Part shown: positions 28,433-37,355 of the stretch, one piece after another | Layout: the number at the start of each line of letters is the position of its first letter | Numbering within the stretch: the first letter of the stretch is position 1 | Source of the DNA: Marinobacter changyiensis | Lineage (GTDB): Bacteria > Pseudomonadota > Gammaproteobacteria > Pseudomonadales > Oleiphilaceae | Direction of reading: 5' to 3' | DNA: 64,000 nt | Assembly (NCBI RefSeq): GCF_009193265.1 | Contig: NZ_VZZZ01000001.1 | Coordinates: 682,001 to 746,000, forward strand | Translations under genes and position numbers: made by a program | The notes under the pieces: generated by a model | The model's input: only the letters and a program-made list of their open reading frames with translations | What the model was told of the DNA's origin: nothing | The model's database searches: none

Positions 28433-29491
28433 CTACAGTTCGTTACCGGTCATCGGCTTCAGTTCTTTCACAGCTTTGGCAATCTCCATGCGCTCGTTAC
28501 GAGGGTTTGGGATCAGGCCTACATCTACCAGGTAACCGTTATCACCCCAGGTGCTTTCGCTGGTGAACTCGGCTACGTATTCCGGAATACCCGGAACAAC
28601 ACCTACGTGTGCCTTCTTGACGTAGAACCACAGTGAACGGGCAACCGGATAGTCTTCGCTGGAAATGGCTTCAGGCGTCGGCTCAACGCCGTTTACGCTC
28701 GCTGCCTGGATCTGGCCACTGTTTTCCATCAGGAAGCTGTAACCGAAGATACCCAGAGTTTCCGGATCCTGCGCCAGGCGCTGTACGATCAGGTTGTCGT
28801 TTTCGCCGGCTTCAATGAACGGGCCGTCTTCGCGCATGCTGTGACACACGCTCTTGAACTTGTCCTCGTTCTCATCTTCCATCTGGGCGATCATATCGAA
28901 CTGTTTGCAACCGCTCTCCATAGCGAGTTCAACGAATGCGTCGCGGGTACCTGAAGTGGGAGGCGGACCCATTACGCTGATTTCAAAGTCTGGCAGGCTG
29001 GAGTCTATGTCGCTCCATTTCATGTAAGGATTGGCGATCAGCTCGTCACCACCGTCCGGGTTTGGTACGTCCTTGGCCAGGGCCAGGAACACCTGCTCCA
29101 GGGTCAGGTCAAGCTTTTCCGCATCTTTGGAGTTAGCGATAACGATACCGTCAGCACCGATACGTACTTCGATGATTTCCTTGACGCCGTTGGCCTGGCA
29201 GTTCTCGAACTCGCTAGTCTTCATACGACGGGAAGCGTTGGTAATATCCGGGTGCTGGGTACCCACACCTTCACAGAACAGCTTCAGGCCGCCACCGGAA
29301 CCGGTAGATTCAAGCTTCGGAGTCGGAAAGTCGGTGTTACGGCCAAAACGCTCGGCCACCACGGTAGCGAACGGGTAAACAGTGGAAGAGCCGACGATGT
29401 TGATGGTATCGCGGGCCATGGCCGGTGCAGAAATAGCGGCAATGCTGCCTGCAAGGGTCAGAGATGTGAGGGCTGTTTTCAGTTTGATCAC
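28433..29491 (-). CDS. pstS: Phosphate-binding periplasmic protein PstS
   Basis: Substrate-binding protein of 352 residues for the Pst importer. The signal peptide ends near residue 26 (APAMA). The phosphate-binding residues are suggested by NIVGSSTVYPF (about 31-41), ESTGSGGGLKLFCEG (about 61-75) and PPPTSGTRDAFVELA (about 176-190). The start codon is GTG at 29491 with GGAG 7 bases upstream. It leads the pst operon and is preceded by a Pho box. It resembles the larger Pseudomonas/Marinobacter-type PstS. Confidence 0.94.
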   Translation of the reverse strand: MIKLKTALTSLTLAGSIAAISAPAMARDTINIVGSSTVYPFATVVAERFGRNTDFPTPKLESTGSGGGLKLFCEGVGTQHPDITNASRRMKTSEFENCQANGVKEIIEVRIGADGIVIANSKDAEKLDLTLEQVFLALAKDVPNPDGGDELIANPYMKWSDIDSSLPDFEISVMGPPPTSGTRDAFVELAMESGCKQFDMIAQMEDENEDKFKSVCHSMREDGPFIEAGENDNLIVQRLAQDPETLGIFGYSFLMENSGQIQAASVNGVEPTPEAISSEDYPVARSLWFYVKKAHVGVVPGIPEYVAEFTSESTWGDNGYLVDVGLIPNPRNERMEIAKAVKELKPMTGNEL

Positions 29492-29623
29492 GTTGGTTCT
29501 CCGTCATTCGCGTTAGCTGTATCAGCTATTTATCAGTGCTGAAAGTCGAGAAACCTCAGTCTTGGCTGAGCCTGTTCTGTTTCTGTCCTTCAGGCAAACC
29601 GGCGCGGGTGAGCCGATGGATGA

Positions 29624-29657
29624 AGAATAAAGGCACAGTATGACAACTTTGTGACAT
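29624..29657 (-). promoter_or_regulatory. Pho box and -10 element upstream of pstS
   Basis: On the minus strand, ATGTCAC-AAAG-TTGTCAT (29657-29640) is a direct repeat with a 4-bp spacer, matching the PhoB site (CTGTCAT repeats). A -10 hexamer TATTCT (29629-29624) follows 10 bp downstream, the spacing of PhoB-activated promoters where the Pho box replaces the -35. It predicts induction of the whole pst operon by phosphate starvation. Confidence 0.85.
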
Positions 29658-29769
29658 CCACTGAAATATATCCATGGGAATGATTATTTCTTGCAGCCGG
29701 CGCCCGGAGCTTTACCATGAGAGCCCATCCGATCACGGCAACCGTTCAAAAAGAAAAAAGGTAGCTCTC

Positions 29770-30168
29770 ATGACAGCGCTTGATGACGATAAACCCACGC
29801 CCCGCGGGGAACTGACCATTCAGGTAATTCCATTACCGTCGGACACCAACGCCAATGGCGACGTCTATGCTGGCTGGGTGGTCAAACAAATGGACATTGC
29901 GGCTGCATCCAGGGCCGGGCGGATATCCCGGGGCCGCAACGCCACCGTCGCCATCGACCGCATGGAGTTCCTGTCGCCGTTACGGGTCGGCTCCCAGGTG
30001 AGCTGTTATTGCGAGCTGGTGGATATTGGCCGCAGTTCCATGAAAATCAGGGTCGAAGTCTGGACTCTGGACCGCAGCGCCAGCACACCACGCAAGGTCA
30101 CCGAGGCCCTGTTTGTCTTTGTTGCGATAGACGAGCACGGTCGGATTCGGGAAGTTCCGGAGCAGTAG
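29770..30168 (+). CDS. Acyl-CoA thioesterase (YciA-like hotdog protein)
   Basis: Hotdog-fold protein of 132 residues. The NANGDVYAGWVVKQMDIAA stretch (about 26-44) holds the conserved Asn/Asp catalytic region of YciA/BFIT thioesterases; FLSPLRVGSQVSCYCELVDIGRSSMKI follows. It hydrolyses acyl-CoAs in the cytoplasm. ATG 29770 is chosen because the conserved family start (GELTIQVIPLPSDTNANGD) lies just after it; the upstream in-frame ATG at 29674 has no support. Divergent from pstS. Confidence 0.87.
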   Translation: MTALDDDKPTPRGELTIQVIPLPSDTNANGDVYAGWVVKQMDIAAASRAGRISRGRNATVAIDRMEFLSPLRVGSQVSCYCELVDIGRSSMKIRVEVWTLDRSASTPRKVTEALFVFVAIDEHGRIREVPEQ

Positions 30169-30190
30169 TACTGCCCCCCCGATCCCGTTT

Positions 30191-32356
30191 CTAACAGGCT
30201 TCCAGCGGCGCATACGCCAGTACCAGCCATTTCGCGCCCTCGTCAAAGTTGACCTGTACGCGGGTGTGATGGCCGGTGCCTTCGCAGTTCATCACCACGC
30301 CTTCACCGAATTTCGGATGCCGCACACACTGGCCGAGACTGAAACCGGACTGTTGAGCAGAGTCCTGGCTGAACATGCTCTGGTTCGGCCGTTGCATACT
30401 GACCGGTCGGGTCACCGTGTTACGCAAACGCACTTCCTGCAGACAGTCACTGGGGATTTCCCGCACAAATCGTGACAGCGCGTTGAATTTTTCCTGGCCA
30501 TAGAGGCGGCGGGATTCGGCGTAGGTCAGCACCAGCTTTTTCATCGCCCGGGTAATACCGACGTACGCCAGGCGGCGTTCCTCTTCCATCCGCCCGGGCT
30601 CTTCCAGAGACATGCTGTGAGGGAACAACCCCTCCTCCACGCCTGCCAGAAATACCAGGGGAAATTCCAGGCCCTTGGCCGAATGCAGGGTCATCAACTG
30701 GACGCTGTCTTCATGGGCTTCGGCCTGGGATTCTCCGGCGTCCAGGGCGGCCTGAGCAATAAATTCAGACAACGCGTCCATTTCACCGTCCACCTCGAAA
30801 TCCGCCATGGCGTTGATCAGCTCATCGAGGTTCTCGACCCGGGCCTGACCTTTCTCGCCTTTTTCATTGCGGTGATAGTCGCGCAGGCCACTGTCGGCGA
30901 TGGTCTGTTTCATCAGCCCCTGTAGCGTGGCATTGGGGGCAAGGACCGAGAGTTCCTCTATGATATCGATAAATCGCTGCAGTCCCGTTTTGGCACGGCC
31001 TTTCAGTTGACCTGCTGCCAGCAACCGGTGGGACGCCTCCCACAAAGACAGACTCTCTTCGCGGGCCAGTTCGCGGACATCCGCCAGACTCTTGGCGCCT
31101 ATGCCCCGGGGCGGGATGTTCACCACCCGCTCAAAGGCCGAGTCATCATTGCGGTAATGCGCCAGCCGCAAGTATCCCAGGGCGTTGCGGATTTCCTGAC
31201 GATCATAGAATCGCAGGCCACCATAAACCCGGTAGGGCATGCCCTGGCGCATCAGGGACGCTTCCAGCACCCGGGACTGGGCATTTGAGCGGTAAAGAAT
31301 GGCGCATTCACTGCGCAGGTTGCCCTCGGACACCCAGCTGGCAATGGTATCGGCAATGTAGTTGGCTTCGTCCTGTTCATTGAAGGCCGCGTACAGGCTG
31401 ATCGGCTCGCCCTCGTCGCCCTCGGTCCAGAGCTCTTTGCCTAACCGGCCCTGATTGTTGGCAATCACCGAGTTGGCAGCCTTCAGAATAAGCTGGGTAG
31501 AGCGGTAATTCTGCTCCAGCCGCACCAGACGGGCGTTGGGGAAATCGCGCTGGTATTGCTGGATGTTCTCGATCTTGGCGCCGCGCCAGCCGTAGATGGA
31601 CTGGTCGTCGTCCCCCACGACAGTCAGGGGCACACGGTTACCCGCCAGCACTTGCAAGAAAGCGTACTGAATAGTGTTGGTGTCCTGGAACTCGTCTACC
31701 AGAATGTGCCGGAAACGGCTCTGGTAGTGGGCCAGCAACTGGGGACGATAGAGCCAGAGTTCATGGGCCCGTAGCAATAACTCGCCAAAATCCACCAGAC
31801 CCGCCTGTTGGCAAAGCTTCTCGTACTGGCGGTAGATCTTCAGCATGGTGGAGGTGAAGTGATCGTCCGGGTTGTCCTGGCTATGATCCGCCCGCAGCCC
31901 TTCGTCCTTCTGGCTGTTGATAAACCACTGGGCCTGCTTGGGTGGCCACCGGCTCTCGTCAATCTGGAACTCCCGCATCACCCGCTTGACCATGCGAATC
32001 TGGTCGTCGCTGTCCAGCACCTGGAAATTCTCCGGCAGACCGGCATCTTGCCAGTGGGTACGCAGTAGCCGGTGGGCAATACCGTGAAAGGTGCCAAACC
32101 ACATTCCCCGGGTAGGCAGGTTCATCATCTGCTCAATCCGGTAGCGCATTTCCCGCGCCGCTTTATTGGTAAAGGTCACCGCCAGCAGGCTGGTGGGTGG
32201 CAACTGATCCACCTGCATCAACCACGCCATCCGATGCACCAGCACCCGGGTCTTGCCACTACCGGCACCGGCCAGCACCAGCAAATGGTCATTCTGGGCA
32301 GTAACCGCCTCCCTCTGGGCGTCGTTGAGGGGGTCAATGATCGGGGAAACATCCAT
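30191..32356 (-). CDS. uvrD: DNA helicase II UvrD
   Basis: 3'-5' SF1 helicase of 721 residues for nucleotide-excision and mismatch repair. The N-terminus (MDVSPIIDPLNDAQREAV) and Walker A GAGSGKT (30-36) match E. coli UvrD closely, as do TFHGIAHRLLR, VDEFQDTN, GDDDQSIYGWRGA and TLHSAKGLEFP. The C-terminal Tudor-like tail (GQCVRHPKFGEGVV) is present. It is complete and convergent with the thioesterase gene, 22 bp away. Confidence 0.97.
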   Translation of the reverse strand: MDVSPIIDPLNDAQREAVTAQNDHLLVLAGAGSGKTRVLVHRMAWLMQVDQLPPTSLLAVTFTNKAAREMRYRIEQMMNLPTRGMWFGTFHGIAHRLLRTHWQDAGLPENFQVLDSDDQIRMVKRVMREFQIDESRWPPKQAQWFINSQKDEGLRADHSQDNPDDHFTSTMLKIYRQYEKLCQQAGLVDFGELLLRAHELWLYRPQLLAHYQSRFRHILVDEFQDTNTIQYAFLQVLAGNRVPLTVVGDDDQSIYGWRGAKIENIQQYQRDFPNARLVRLEQNYRSTQLILKAANSVIANNQGRLGKELWTEGDEGEPISLYAAFNEQDEANYIADTIASWVSEGNLRSECAILYRSNAQSRVLEASLMRQGMPYRVYGGLRFYDRQEIRNALGYLRLAHYRNDDSAFERVVNIPPRGIGAKSLADVRELAREESLSLWEASHRLLAAGQLKGRAKTGLQRFIDIIEELSVLAPNATLQGLMKQTIADSGLRDYHRNEKGEKGQARVENLDELINAMADFEVDGEMDALSEFIAQAALDAGESQAEAHEDSVQLMTLHSAKGLEFPLVFLAGVEEGLFPHSMSLEEPGRMEEERRLAYVGITRAMKKLVLTYAESRRLYGQEKFNALSRFVREIPSDCLQEVRLRNTVTRPVSMQRPNQSMFSQDSAQQSGFSLGQCVRHPKFGEGVVMNCEGTGHHTRVQVNFDEGAKWLVLAYAPLEAC

Positions 32357-32583
32357 GGGCAGACATCGCTGTGTGCAGGTGAATTGGTGGCCGGATTATA
32401 ACAGGCCGGGCCGGTCACGTGGGCAATACACTGCGGGAGGAGTTCAACGAACTTGCTGGCGAGCGCACGGACCCACGACTCGGGGTCGGTCATAGCGGTA
32501 TTGTTACCCTGTTTCCGGTCTTGACGCTGGCCCTGGCCAGCAACAGGAATCGAAAACAGGGCTTTATTTATGGCAGGATCAGA

Positions 32584-34038
32584 TCAGAACGCCCGAGGTA
32601 CCGTCTGCGCTTCGACAAATTCGAACAAGCCTTCAAGCCCGCCTTCACGGCCAATACCTGAGGCCTTCATGCCGCCAAACGGTGCCTCCGGCGTCGGGCC
32701 GGTACCGGTATTCCAGCCGACATGGCCGAATCGCAGTTCCGCCGTGACGCGCTGGGCACGCTCCGCATTGGCCGTAAAGACATAAGCGGCCAGCCCGAAC
32801 TCGGTATCGTTACCCGCCTTGATGACCTCCTCTTCGGTGCGGAACGAGGCCATCGGCACCAATGGACCAAAGGTTTCCTCTCGCGAACAGGCCATCTCCC
32901 GGGTAACACCGGAGAGCACCGTCGGCGGATAAAACAGGTCTTTACCGCTGAGTTCTGAAGGATTGCGGCCGGCTACCAGGCCGGCGCCTTTTTCCAGCGC
33001 GTCTTCGACATGCCGGCGTACTTTATCGAAACCAGCCTTGTTGATCAGCGGGCCAAGGTCCACATCCCCCTTGATGCCATCACCGATGGTCATGCGATTG
33101 ACGCGTTCTGCCAGTTTTTCTCCGAACGCATTTATGACGTTTTCATGGACAAATATGCGGTTGGCACACACACAGGTCTGACCGCCACCCCGAAACTTGT
33201 TGGCCATCAGGTTATCGGCGGCTGCGTCCAGGTCGGCGTCTTCGAATACGATGAAGGGTGCGTTGCCACCCAGCTCGAGGGCCAGCTTTTTCACCTGATC
33301 GGCAGTGTCTACCAGCAGTTTCCGACCCACCTCGGTGGAGCCGGTAAAGCTCAGCATCGGTACATCCGGATGCTCACAGAGCACCTTGCCGATCACGCTG
33401 GCTTTGCCCATGACCAGGTTGACCATACCCGTGGGCAGGTCGACCTTTTCGTGCATGAGAGAGAACAGTGCAATCATGGTCAGGGGTGTTTCACTGGCGG
33501 GCTTGATGACCGACGGACAACCGGCAGCCAGGGCCGCAGAAAGCTTCTTGGCTATCATGCCGACCGGGAAGTTCCAGGGTGTGATCAGCCCTGTGACGCC
33601 GATGGGGCGATAGTGAACCGTCCAGGTGCAGTCCTTCGGCTTTTCAGTCAGGGTATGGGCATCCAGCGCCTGAATGTGCTTGGCGCAATAATCGAAGAAG
33701 CCGGCGGCGTATACCGCTTCACCCTGTGCTTCCTGAAGCGGCTTGCCATGCTCCATGCACAGAATACGGCCAACTTCTTCCTTGTTGTCAATCAGTGCAT
33801 CCCGGATGCCTTCGAGCCAGCCACGACGGGTCTCGAGAGAATAGGGCGAGCCCAGCCTCAGGGCTTGCTTACCGGCCTCGACTGCGGCGTTGACGTCGTC
33901 CGCCGTCATCGAAGCCACCTGCGCGATCCGGTCGCCGGTTGCCGGGTTATACACGTCAAACCGGTTACCATCGGATGCATCCGACCAGCGCCCGCCGATG
34001 TAGCCTGTAAGATTTTTCAATAAGGGTGACTCAATCAT
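32584..34038 (-). CDS. gabD: NAD(P)-dependent succinate-semialdehyde dehydrogenase family protein
   Basis: Aldehyde dehydrogenase of 484 residues. The catalytic glutamate is in LELGGNAPF (about 257) and the cysteine in GGGQTCVCANR (about 291), with a second Cys two residues on, as in GabD-type SSADHs. TPWNFPVGM and FTGSTEVGR line the coenzyme site. It would oxidise succinate semialdehyde to succinate, as in GABA use, but no gabT or gabP is near, so a related aldehyde is possible. An AAGGAG site precedes the start. A 10-bp tandem repeat lies just upstream (34051-34070). Confidence 0.85.
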   Translation of the reverse strand: MIESPLLKNLTGYIGGRWSDASDGNRFDVYNPATGDRIAQVASMTADDVNAAVEAGKQALRLGSPYSLETRRGWLEGIRDALIDNKEEVGRILCMEHGKPLQEAQGEAVYAAGFFDYCAKHIQALDAHTLTEKPKDCTWTVHYRPIGVTGLITPWNFPVGMIAKKLSAALAAGCPSVIKPASETPLTMIALFSLMHEKVDLPTGMVNLVMGKASVIGKVLCEHPDVPMLSFTGSTEVGRKLLVDTADQVKKLALELGGNAPFIVFEDADLDAAADNLMANKFRGGGQTCVCANRIFVHENVINAFGEKLAERVNRMTIGDGIKGDVDLGPLINKAGFDKVRRHVEDALEKGAGLVAGRNPSELSGKDLFYPPTVLSGVTREMACSREETFGPLVPMASFRTEEEVIKAGNDTEFGLAAYVFTANAERAQRVTAELRFGHVGWNTGTGPTPEAPFGGMKASGIGREGGLEGLFEFVEAQTVPRAF

Positions 34039-34050
34039 ATCGGCTCCTTA

Positions 34051-34070
34051 GTGTGCATTAGTGTGCATTA
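34051..34070. repeat. 10-bp tandem repeat upstream of the gabD-like gene
   Basis: GTGTGCATTA occurs twice in direct succession, followed by two decayed units (34071-34080, 34081-34090). It lies 13 bp upstream of the gabD-like start. It may be a slippage product or part of a regulator site. Confidence 0.55.
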
Positions 34071-34244
34071 TTGTGGATTGGTGTCGTGAGCTTTCTGTGG
34101 TGCTTTCAACAACAGGGTTTGCACACGGCCCAGGGTTAGTTGGTTTATAGTGGCTGCAGATTTCAGCTCTGTAAAGCAACAGGGCTTTTGACCCGCCCCC
34201 CGGTATGCCTATACTCGGTGGATAAACTCAGAGGAGGCCGGACA

Positions 34245-35261
34245 ATGAAAGCATTTTTCCACCCTGCACAAGATCAGCACATCCCGAAAACCTACTTTAC
34301 CCGGGGCCAGATGCGCCAGCCCCAGGAAGTGCCGGACCGCACGGGACAAATGCTGGAGGGCCTGAAAGCGTTGGGCGTGCCGGTGCTGCAACCGGCAGAC
34401 CAGGGCGCCGGTGCAATCTCAAAGGTTCATGACCTTGGCTATCTGAGATTCCTTGAGTCCGCCCATCGGCGCTGGAAGGAGATCCCTGAAGACTGGGGCG
34501 ATGAGGTGATGTCCAATATTTTTGTCCGCTCCCCCAATGCCATGAAGGGCATTCTTGCGGAAGCGGCCTGTTACCTTGCCGATGGCAGTTGCCCGATTGG
34601 AGAAAATACCTGGCATGCTGCGTACTGGTCGGCCCAGACAGCCCTGGGCGCCGCCGACGCATTGTTGGCAGGCGAGCGCACCGCTTACGCCGTCTGCCGC
34701 CCCCCCGGACATCACGCCCGCCGCGCAGCGGCAGGTGGGTTTTGCTACCTCAACAACGCGGCCATCGCCGCCGAAAAGCTGACCCGCAAATTCCCTCGGG
34801 TGGTGATTCTTGATACCGACATGCATCACGGCCAGGGCATTCAGGAAATTTTTTACCAGCGCAGCGACGTGCTCTACGTTTCCATCCACGGTGACCCAAC
34901 CAATTTTTACCCGGTAGTCGCTGGCTTCGAAGACGAACGGGGCGAAGGTGAGGGCTACGGCTACAACATCAATTTGCCGATGCCCCACGGCTCGTCCGAG
35001 CAGGATTTCTTCAACCGTCTGGAAGAAGCCATGGCCGCCATCAAACTGTTCCAGCCTGACGCCATGGTGCTCACCCTGGGGTTCGATATTTACAAGGATG
35101 ACCCTCAGGCCAAGGTATCCGTGAGCTCCGAGGGCTTCAGCCATCTCGGCAAGCGCATCGGTCGCGCCGGATTACCCACGCTGGTGGTTCAGGAAGGCGG
35201 CTATGATATCGAAACCCTGAGCGAAAACGTGCAGCAATTCTTTAATGGCTTGGGAATCTGA
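34245..35261 (+). CDS. Class II histone deacetylase-like amidohydrolase (acetylpolyamine deacetylase type)
   Basis: Zn-dependent deacetylase of 338 residues. The active-site residues are visible: tandem histidines PPGHHA (His156-157), metal ligands Asp192 and His194 in DTDMHHGQG and Asp281 in GFDIYKDDP, and the transition-state tyrosine in EGGYDIE (about 320). Length and layout match bacterial acetylpolyamine amidohydrolases, so acetylputrescine or acetylcadaverine are plausible substrates, though this is family inference. ATG 34245 follows GAGGAGG. A terminator-like hairpin lies 34 bp after the stop. Confidence 0.86.
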   Translation: MKAFFHPAQDQHIPKTYFTRGQMRQPQEVPDRTGQMLEGLKALGVPVLQPADQGAGAISKVHDLGYLRFLESAHRRWKEIPEDWGDEVMSNIFVRSPNAMKGILAEAACYLADGSCPIGENTWHAAYWSAQTALGAADALLAGERTAYAVCRPPGHHARRAAAGGFCYLNNAAIAAEKLTRKFPRVVILDTDMHHGQGIQEIFYQRSDVLYVSIHGDPTNFYPVVAGFEDERGEGEGYGYNINLPMPHGSSEQDFFNRLEEAMAAIKLFQPDAMVLTLGFDIYKDDPQAKVSVSSEGFSHLGKRIGRAGLPTLVVQEGGYDIETLSENVQQFFNGLGI

Positions 35262-35294
35262 TTCCGGAGCAGGACTGCTCAGTCATTACCTAAA

Positions 35295-35326
35295 GGGCTT
35301 CCAGTTCGATGGAAGCCCCCCATTTT
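35295..35326 (+). terminator. Probable terminator after the deacetylase gene
   Basis: Eight-bp stem (35295-35302 with 35311-35318, 8-nt loop) followed by CCCATTTT. The T-tract is short and offset, so termination may be partial. It separates this gene from ppnN. Confidence 0.5.
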
Positions 35327-35343
35327 CAGGAGCTTTCTGTTAC

Positions 35344-36729
35344 ATGAGTCAGGCCAAAATGAATGCGTTGGTGTCCCCCGAGGGCAGTCTTGAAATTCTG
35401 TCCAACCACGAGGTAAACCGGCTCAAAGACCGCAGTGAAGGGGGTTTGTACCAATTGTTCCGGCAATGTGCCCTGGCGGTACTCAATACCGGAGTGGAAA
35501 CCGACGACTGCAAGAGACTCATGGAGGCCCATGCCGATTTCGATGTGCGGCTGGTGCCGCAGCCAAGAGGCCTGAAGCTGGAGTTGATCAATGCGCCCGC
35601 AAGCGCCTTTGTGGATGGCGAAATGTTACGGGCGATTCGCGAGCACCTGTTTTCGGTGCTCAGGGATATCGTCTATTCAAACTCGATACCTACCACTGCC
35701 GCCGGCTTCAATCGCCAGGAACCGGCAGATATCACGAACCTGATTTTCCACATCCTGCGTAATGCACGAGTGCTTCAATCCGGGCGACAGCCGGACATGG
35801 TGGTATGCTGGGGCGGCCATTCCATCAGCCGGGAAGAGTACGTTTACAGCAAGGATGTCGGGCACGAACTCGGCCTGCGCGGCCTGAGCATCTGCACCGG
35901 CTGCGGACCGGGTGCCATGAAAGGACCGATGAAGGGCGCCACCATAGGCCACGCCAAACAGCGAGTGAAAAACGGCCGCTACATCGGCTTGACCGAACCC
36001 GGCATTATCGGCGCCGAAGCACCCAACCCGATCGTCAATGAACTGGTGATCATGCCGGACATCGAAAAGCGCCTGGAGGCATTCGTACGGGCGGGTCACG
36101 GCATTATCGTCTTCCCCGGCGGCGTCGGCACGGCGGAAGAAATACTCTATCTGCTGGGCATACTGCTACATCCGGACAATATTGATCTGCCGTTTCCGGT
36201 TGTTTTCACTGGTCTGCCGGAAAATGCCGAGTATTTTCACATGATCGACGAATTCATTCGCAACGCCCTGGGCGAAAAAGCGGCTGAAAAGTACGAGATC
36301 ATCATCAACGATCCGGCCCGGGTGGCCCAGACCATGAAAAAAGGCATTGCGGATGTGGAGACCTTCCGGCGGGCCATGCAGGATGCCTACTACTTCAACT
36401 GGATGCTTAAGATTGACCCGGTCTTCCAACTGCCGTTTGAACCTGACCACGCCAGTATGCTGGCGCTGGAACTGCATAAAGACCAGCCGGTCCATATGAT
36501 TGCCGCCAACCTGCGTAAAGCCTTCAGCGGTATTGTCGCGGGCAATGTCAAAGCACAGGGTATCCGACAGGTTCAGGAGAAAGGACCGTTCGAAATCTCC
36601 GGCGATCCGGCTCTGCTAAAACCGCTGGAAGCCATGCTGGAAGCGTTTGTGAAACAGAACCGTATGAAGCTGCCCGGAACCTCGGCCTACAAGCCCAGCT
36701 ACCGGATCGTCACAGCAGAAAAAGTTTAA
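35344..36729 (+). CDS. ppnN: Pyrimidine/purine nucleotide 5'-monophosphate nucleosidase PpnN
   Basis: 461-residue relative of E. coli PpnN/YgdH, which splits nucleoside monophosphates to the base and ribose 5-phosphate and is stimulated by (p)ppGpp. The LOG-type core has CTGCGPGAMKGPMKGA (about 180-195) and the PGGVGTAEE nucleotide motif (about 259-267). The N-terminal LYQLFRQCALAVLNTG and C-terminal AFSGIVAGNVK and QNRMKLPGTSAY blocks are all conserved. ATG 35344 is chosen with GGAG upstream; ATG 35359 would fit the E. coli start nearly as well. Confidence 0.93.
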   Translation: MSQAKMNALVSPEGSLEILSNHEVNRLKDRSEGGLYQLFRQCALAVLNTGVETDDCKRLMEAHADFDVRLVPQPRGLKLELINAPASAFVDGEMLRAIREHLFSVLRDIVYSNSIPTTAAGFNRQEPADITNLIFHILRNARVLQSGRQPDMVVCWGGHSISREEYVYSKDVGHELGLRGLSICTGCGPGAMKGPMKGATIGHAKQRVKNGRYIGLTEPGIIGAEAPNPIVNELVIMPDIEKRLEAFVRAGHGIIVFPGGVGTAEEILYLLGILLHPDNIDLPFPVVFTGLPENAEYFHMIDEFIRNALGEKAAEKYEIIINDPARVAQTMKKGIADVETFRRAMQDAYYFNWMLKIDPVFQLPFEPDHASMLALELHKDQPVHMIAANLRKAFSGIVAGNVKAQGIRQVQEKGPFEISGDPALLKPLEAMLEAFVKQNRMKLPGTSAYKPSYRIVTAEKV

Positions 36730-36801
36730 CAACACATCCGGGCCATCCGGGTCGCTGCCAACGAGCGCCCGGGGGGATGCCAACGCAGCAGTCGAACCCG
36801 A

Positions 36802-37134
36802 TTACTTGCCGCCAGCAGGCAAACTTGCGTAATAGGCGGCAAGATTGGCGATATCGTCATCGCTCAAGCCACTTGCCTGAGCCTGCATAATGGCCGCCTG
36901 GCCACCGTTACGCTGCTTGCTTTTGTAGGCTTTCAGTGAGGACACCAGATAGGCCTCATTCTGGCCGGCCAGGTTCGGATACCCGGGAATCTGTGCAATG
37001 CCGTCAGCGCCGTGGCATGCCGCGCATACTGCGGCCTTTGCCTTACCGGCGGCCGCATCGGCAGCCAGAGATATGCCCGGGCTGGCCATCAACAAGGTCG
37101 CAAAACACAGAGCAACTTGGTTCTTCAGTTTCAT
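36802..37134 (-). CDS. Class I cytochrome c (c5/c553-like)
   Basis: Periplasmic cytochrome of 110 residues with a signal peptide (about 1-25, SLAA). One haem-attachment CAACH at 37-41 is present, and the distal Met is probably in AAIMQAQ (about 80). The C-terminal [17 protein letters not shown] helix is typical of the c4/c5 lineage. It probably shuttles electrons to a terminal oxidase or other reductase. ATG 37134 follows GAGGG; longer in-frame starts up to 37542 are rejected. Confidence 0.9.
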   Translation of the reverse strand: MKLKNQVALCFATLLMASPGISLAADAAAGKAKAAVCAACHGADGIAQIPGYPNLAGQNEAYLVSSLKAYKSKQRNGGQAAIMQAQASGLSDDDIANLAAYYASLPAGGK

Positions 37135-37355
37135 GGATTCTACCCTCTCATCTCTCTTAATATGCATCAGCTCAGGCTGACATTTTTGGTCGCTTGATTT
37201 ATAGCACAGACGACAGCAGACACAAACAACCCAGGTCACTATGGGGGGTTCTACGAGGGTTTGCGACGTTTGTCCTGTTCTTTCGGCGGGCAATTCAATC
37301 GAAAGTGTCGCCCTGTGCGAGACTGGTTCCAATTCTTGAGGAGGCCACACCTGAC

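Noticed and set aside
33010-34023. 337-codon open frame antisense to the gabD-like gene
   Set aside because: Shadow frame of a clear aldehyde dehydrogenase with catalytic Glu and Cys.
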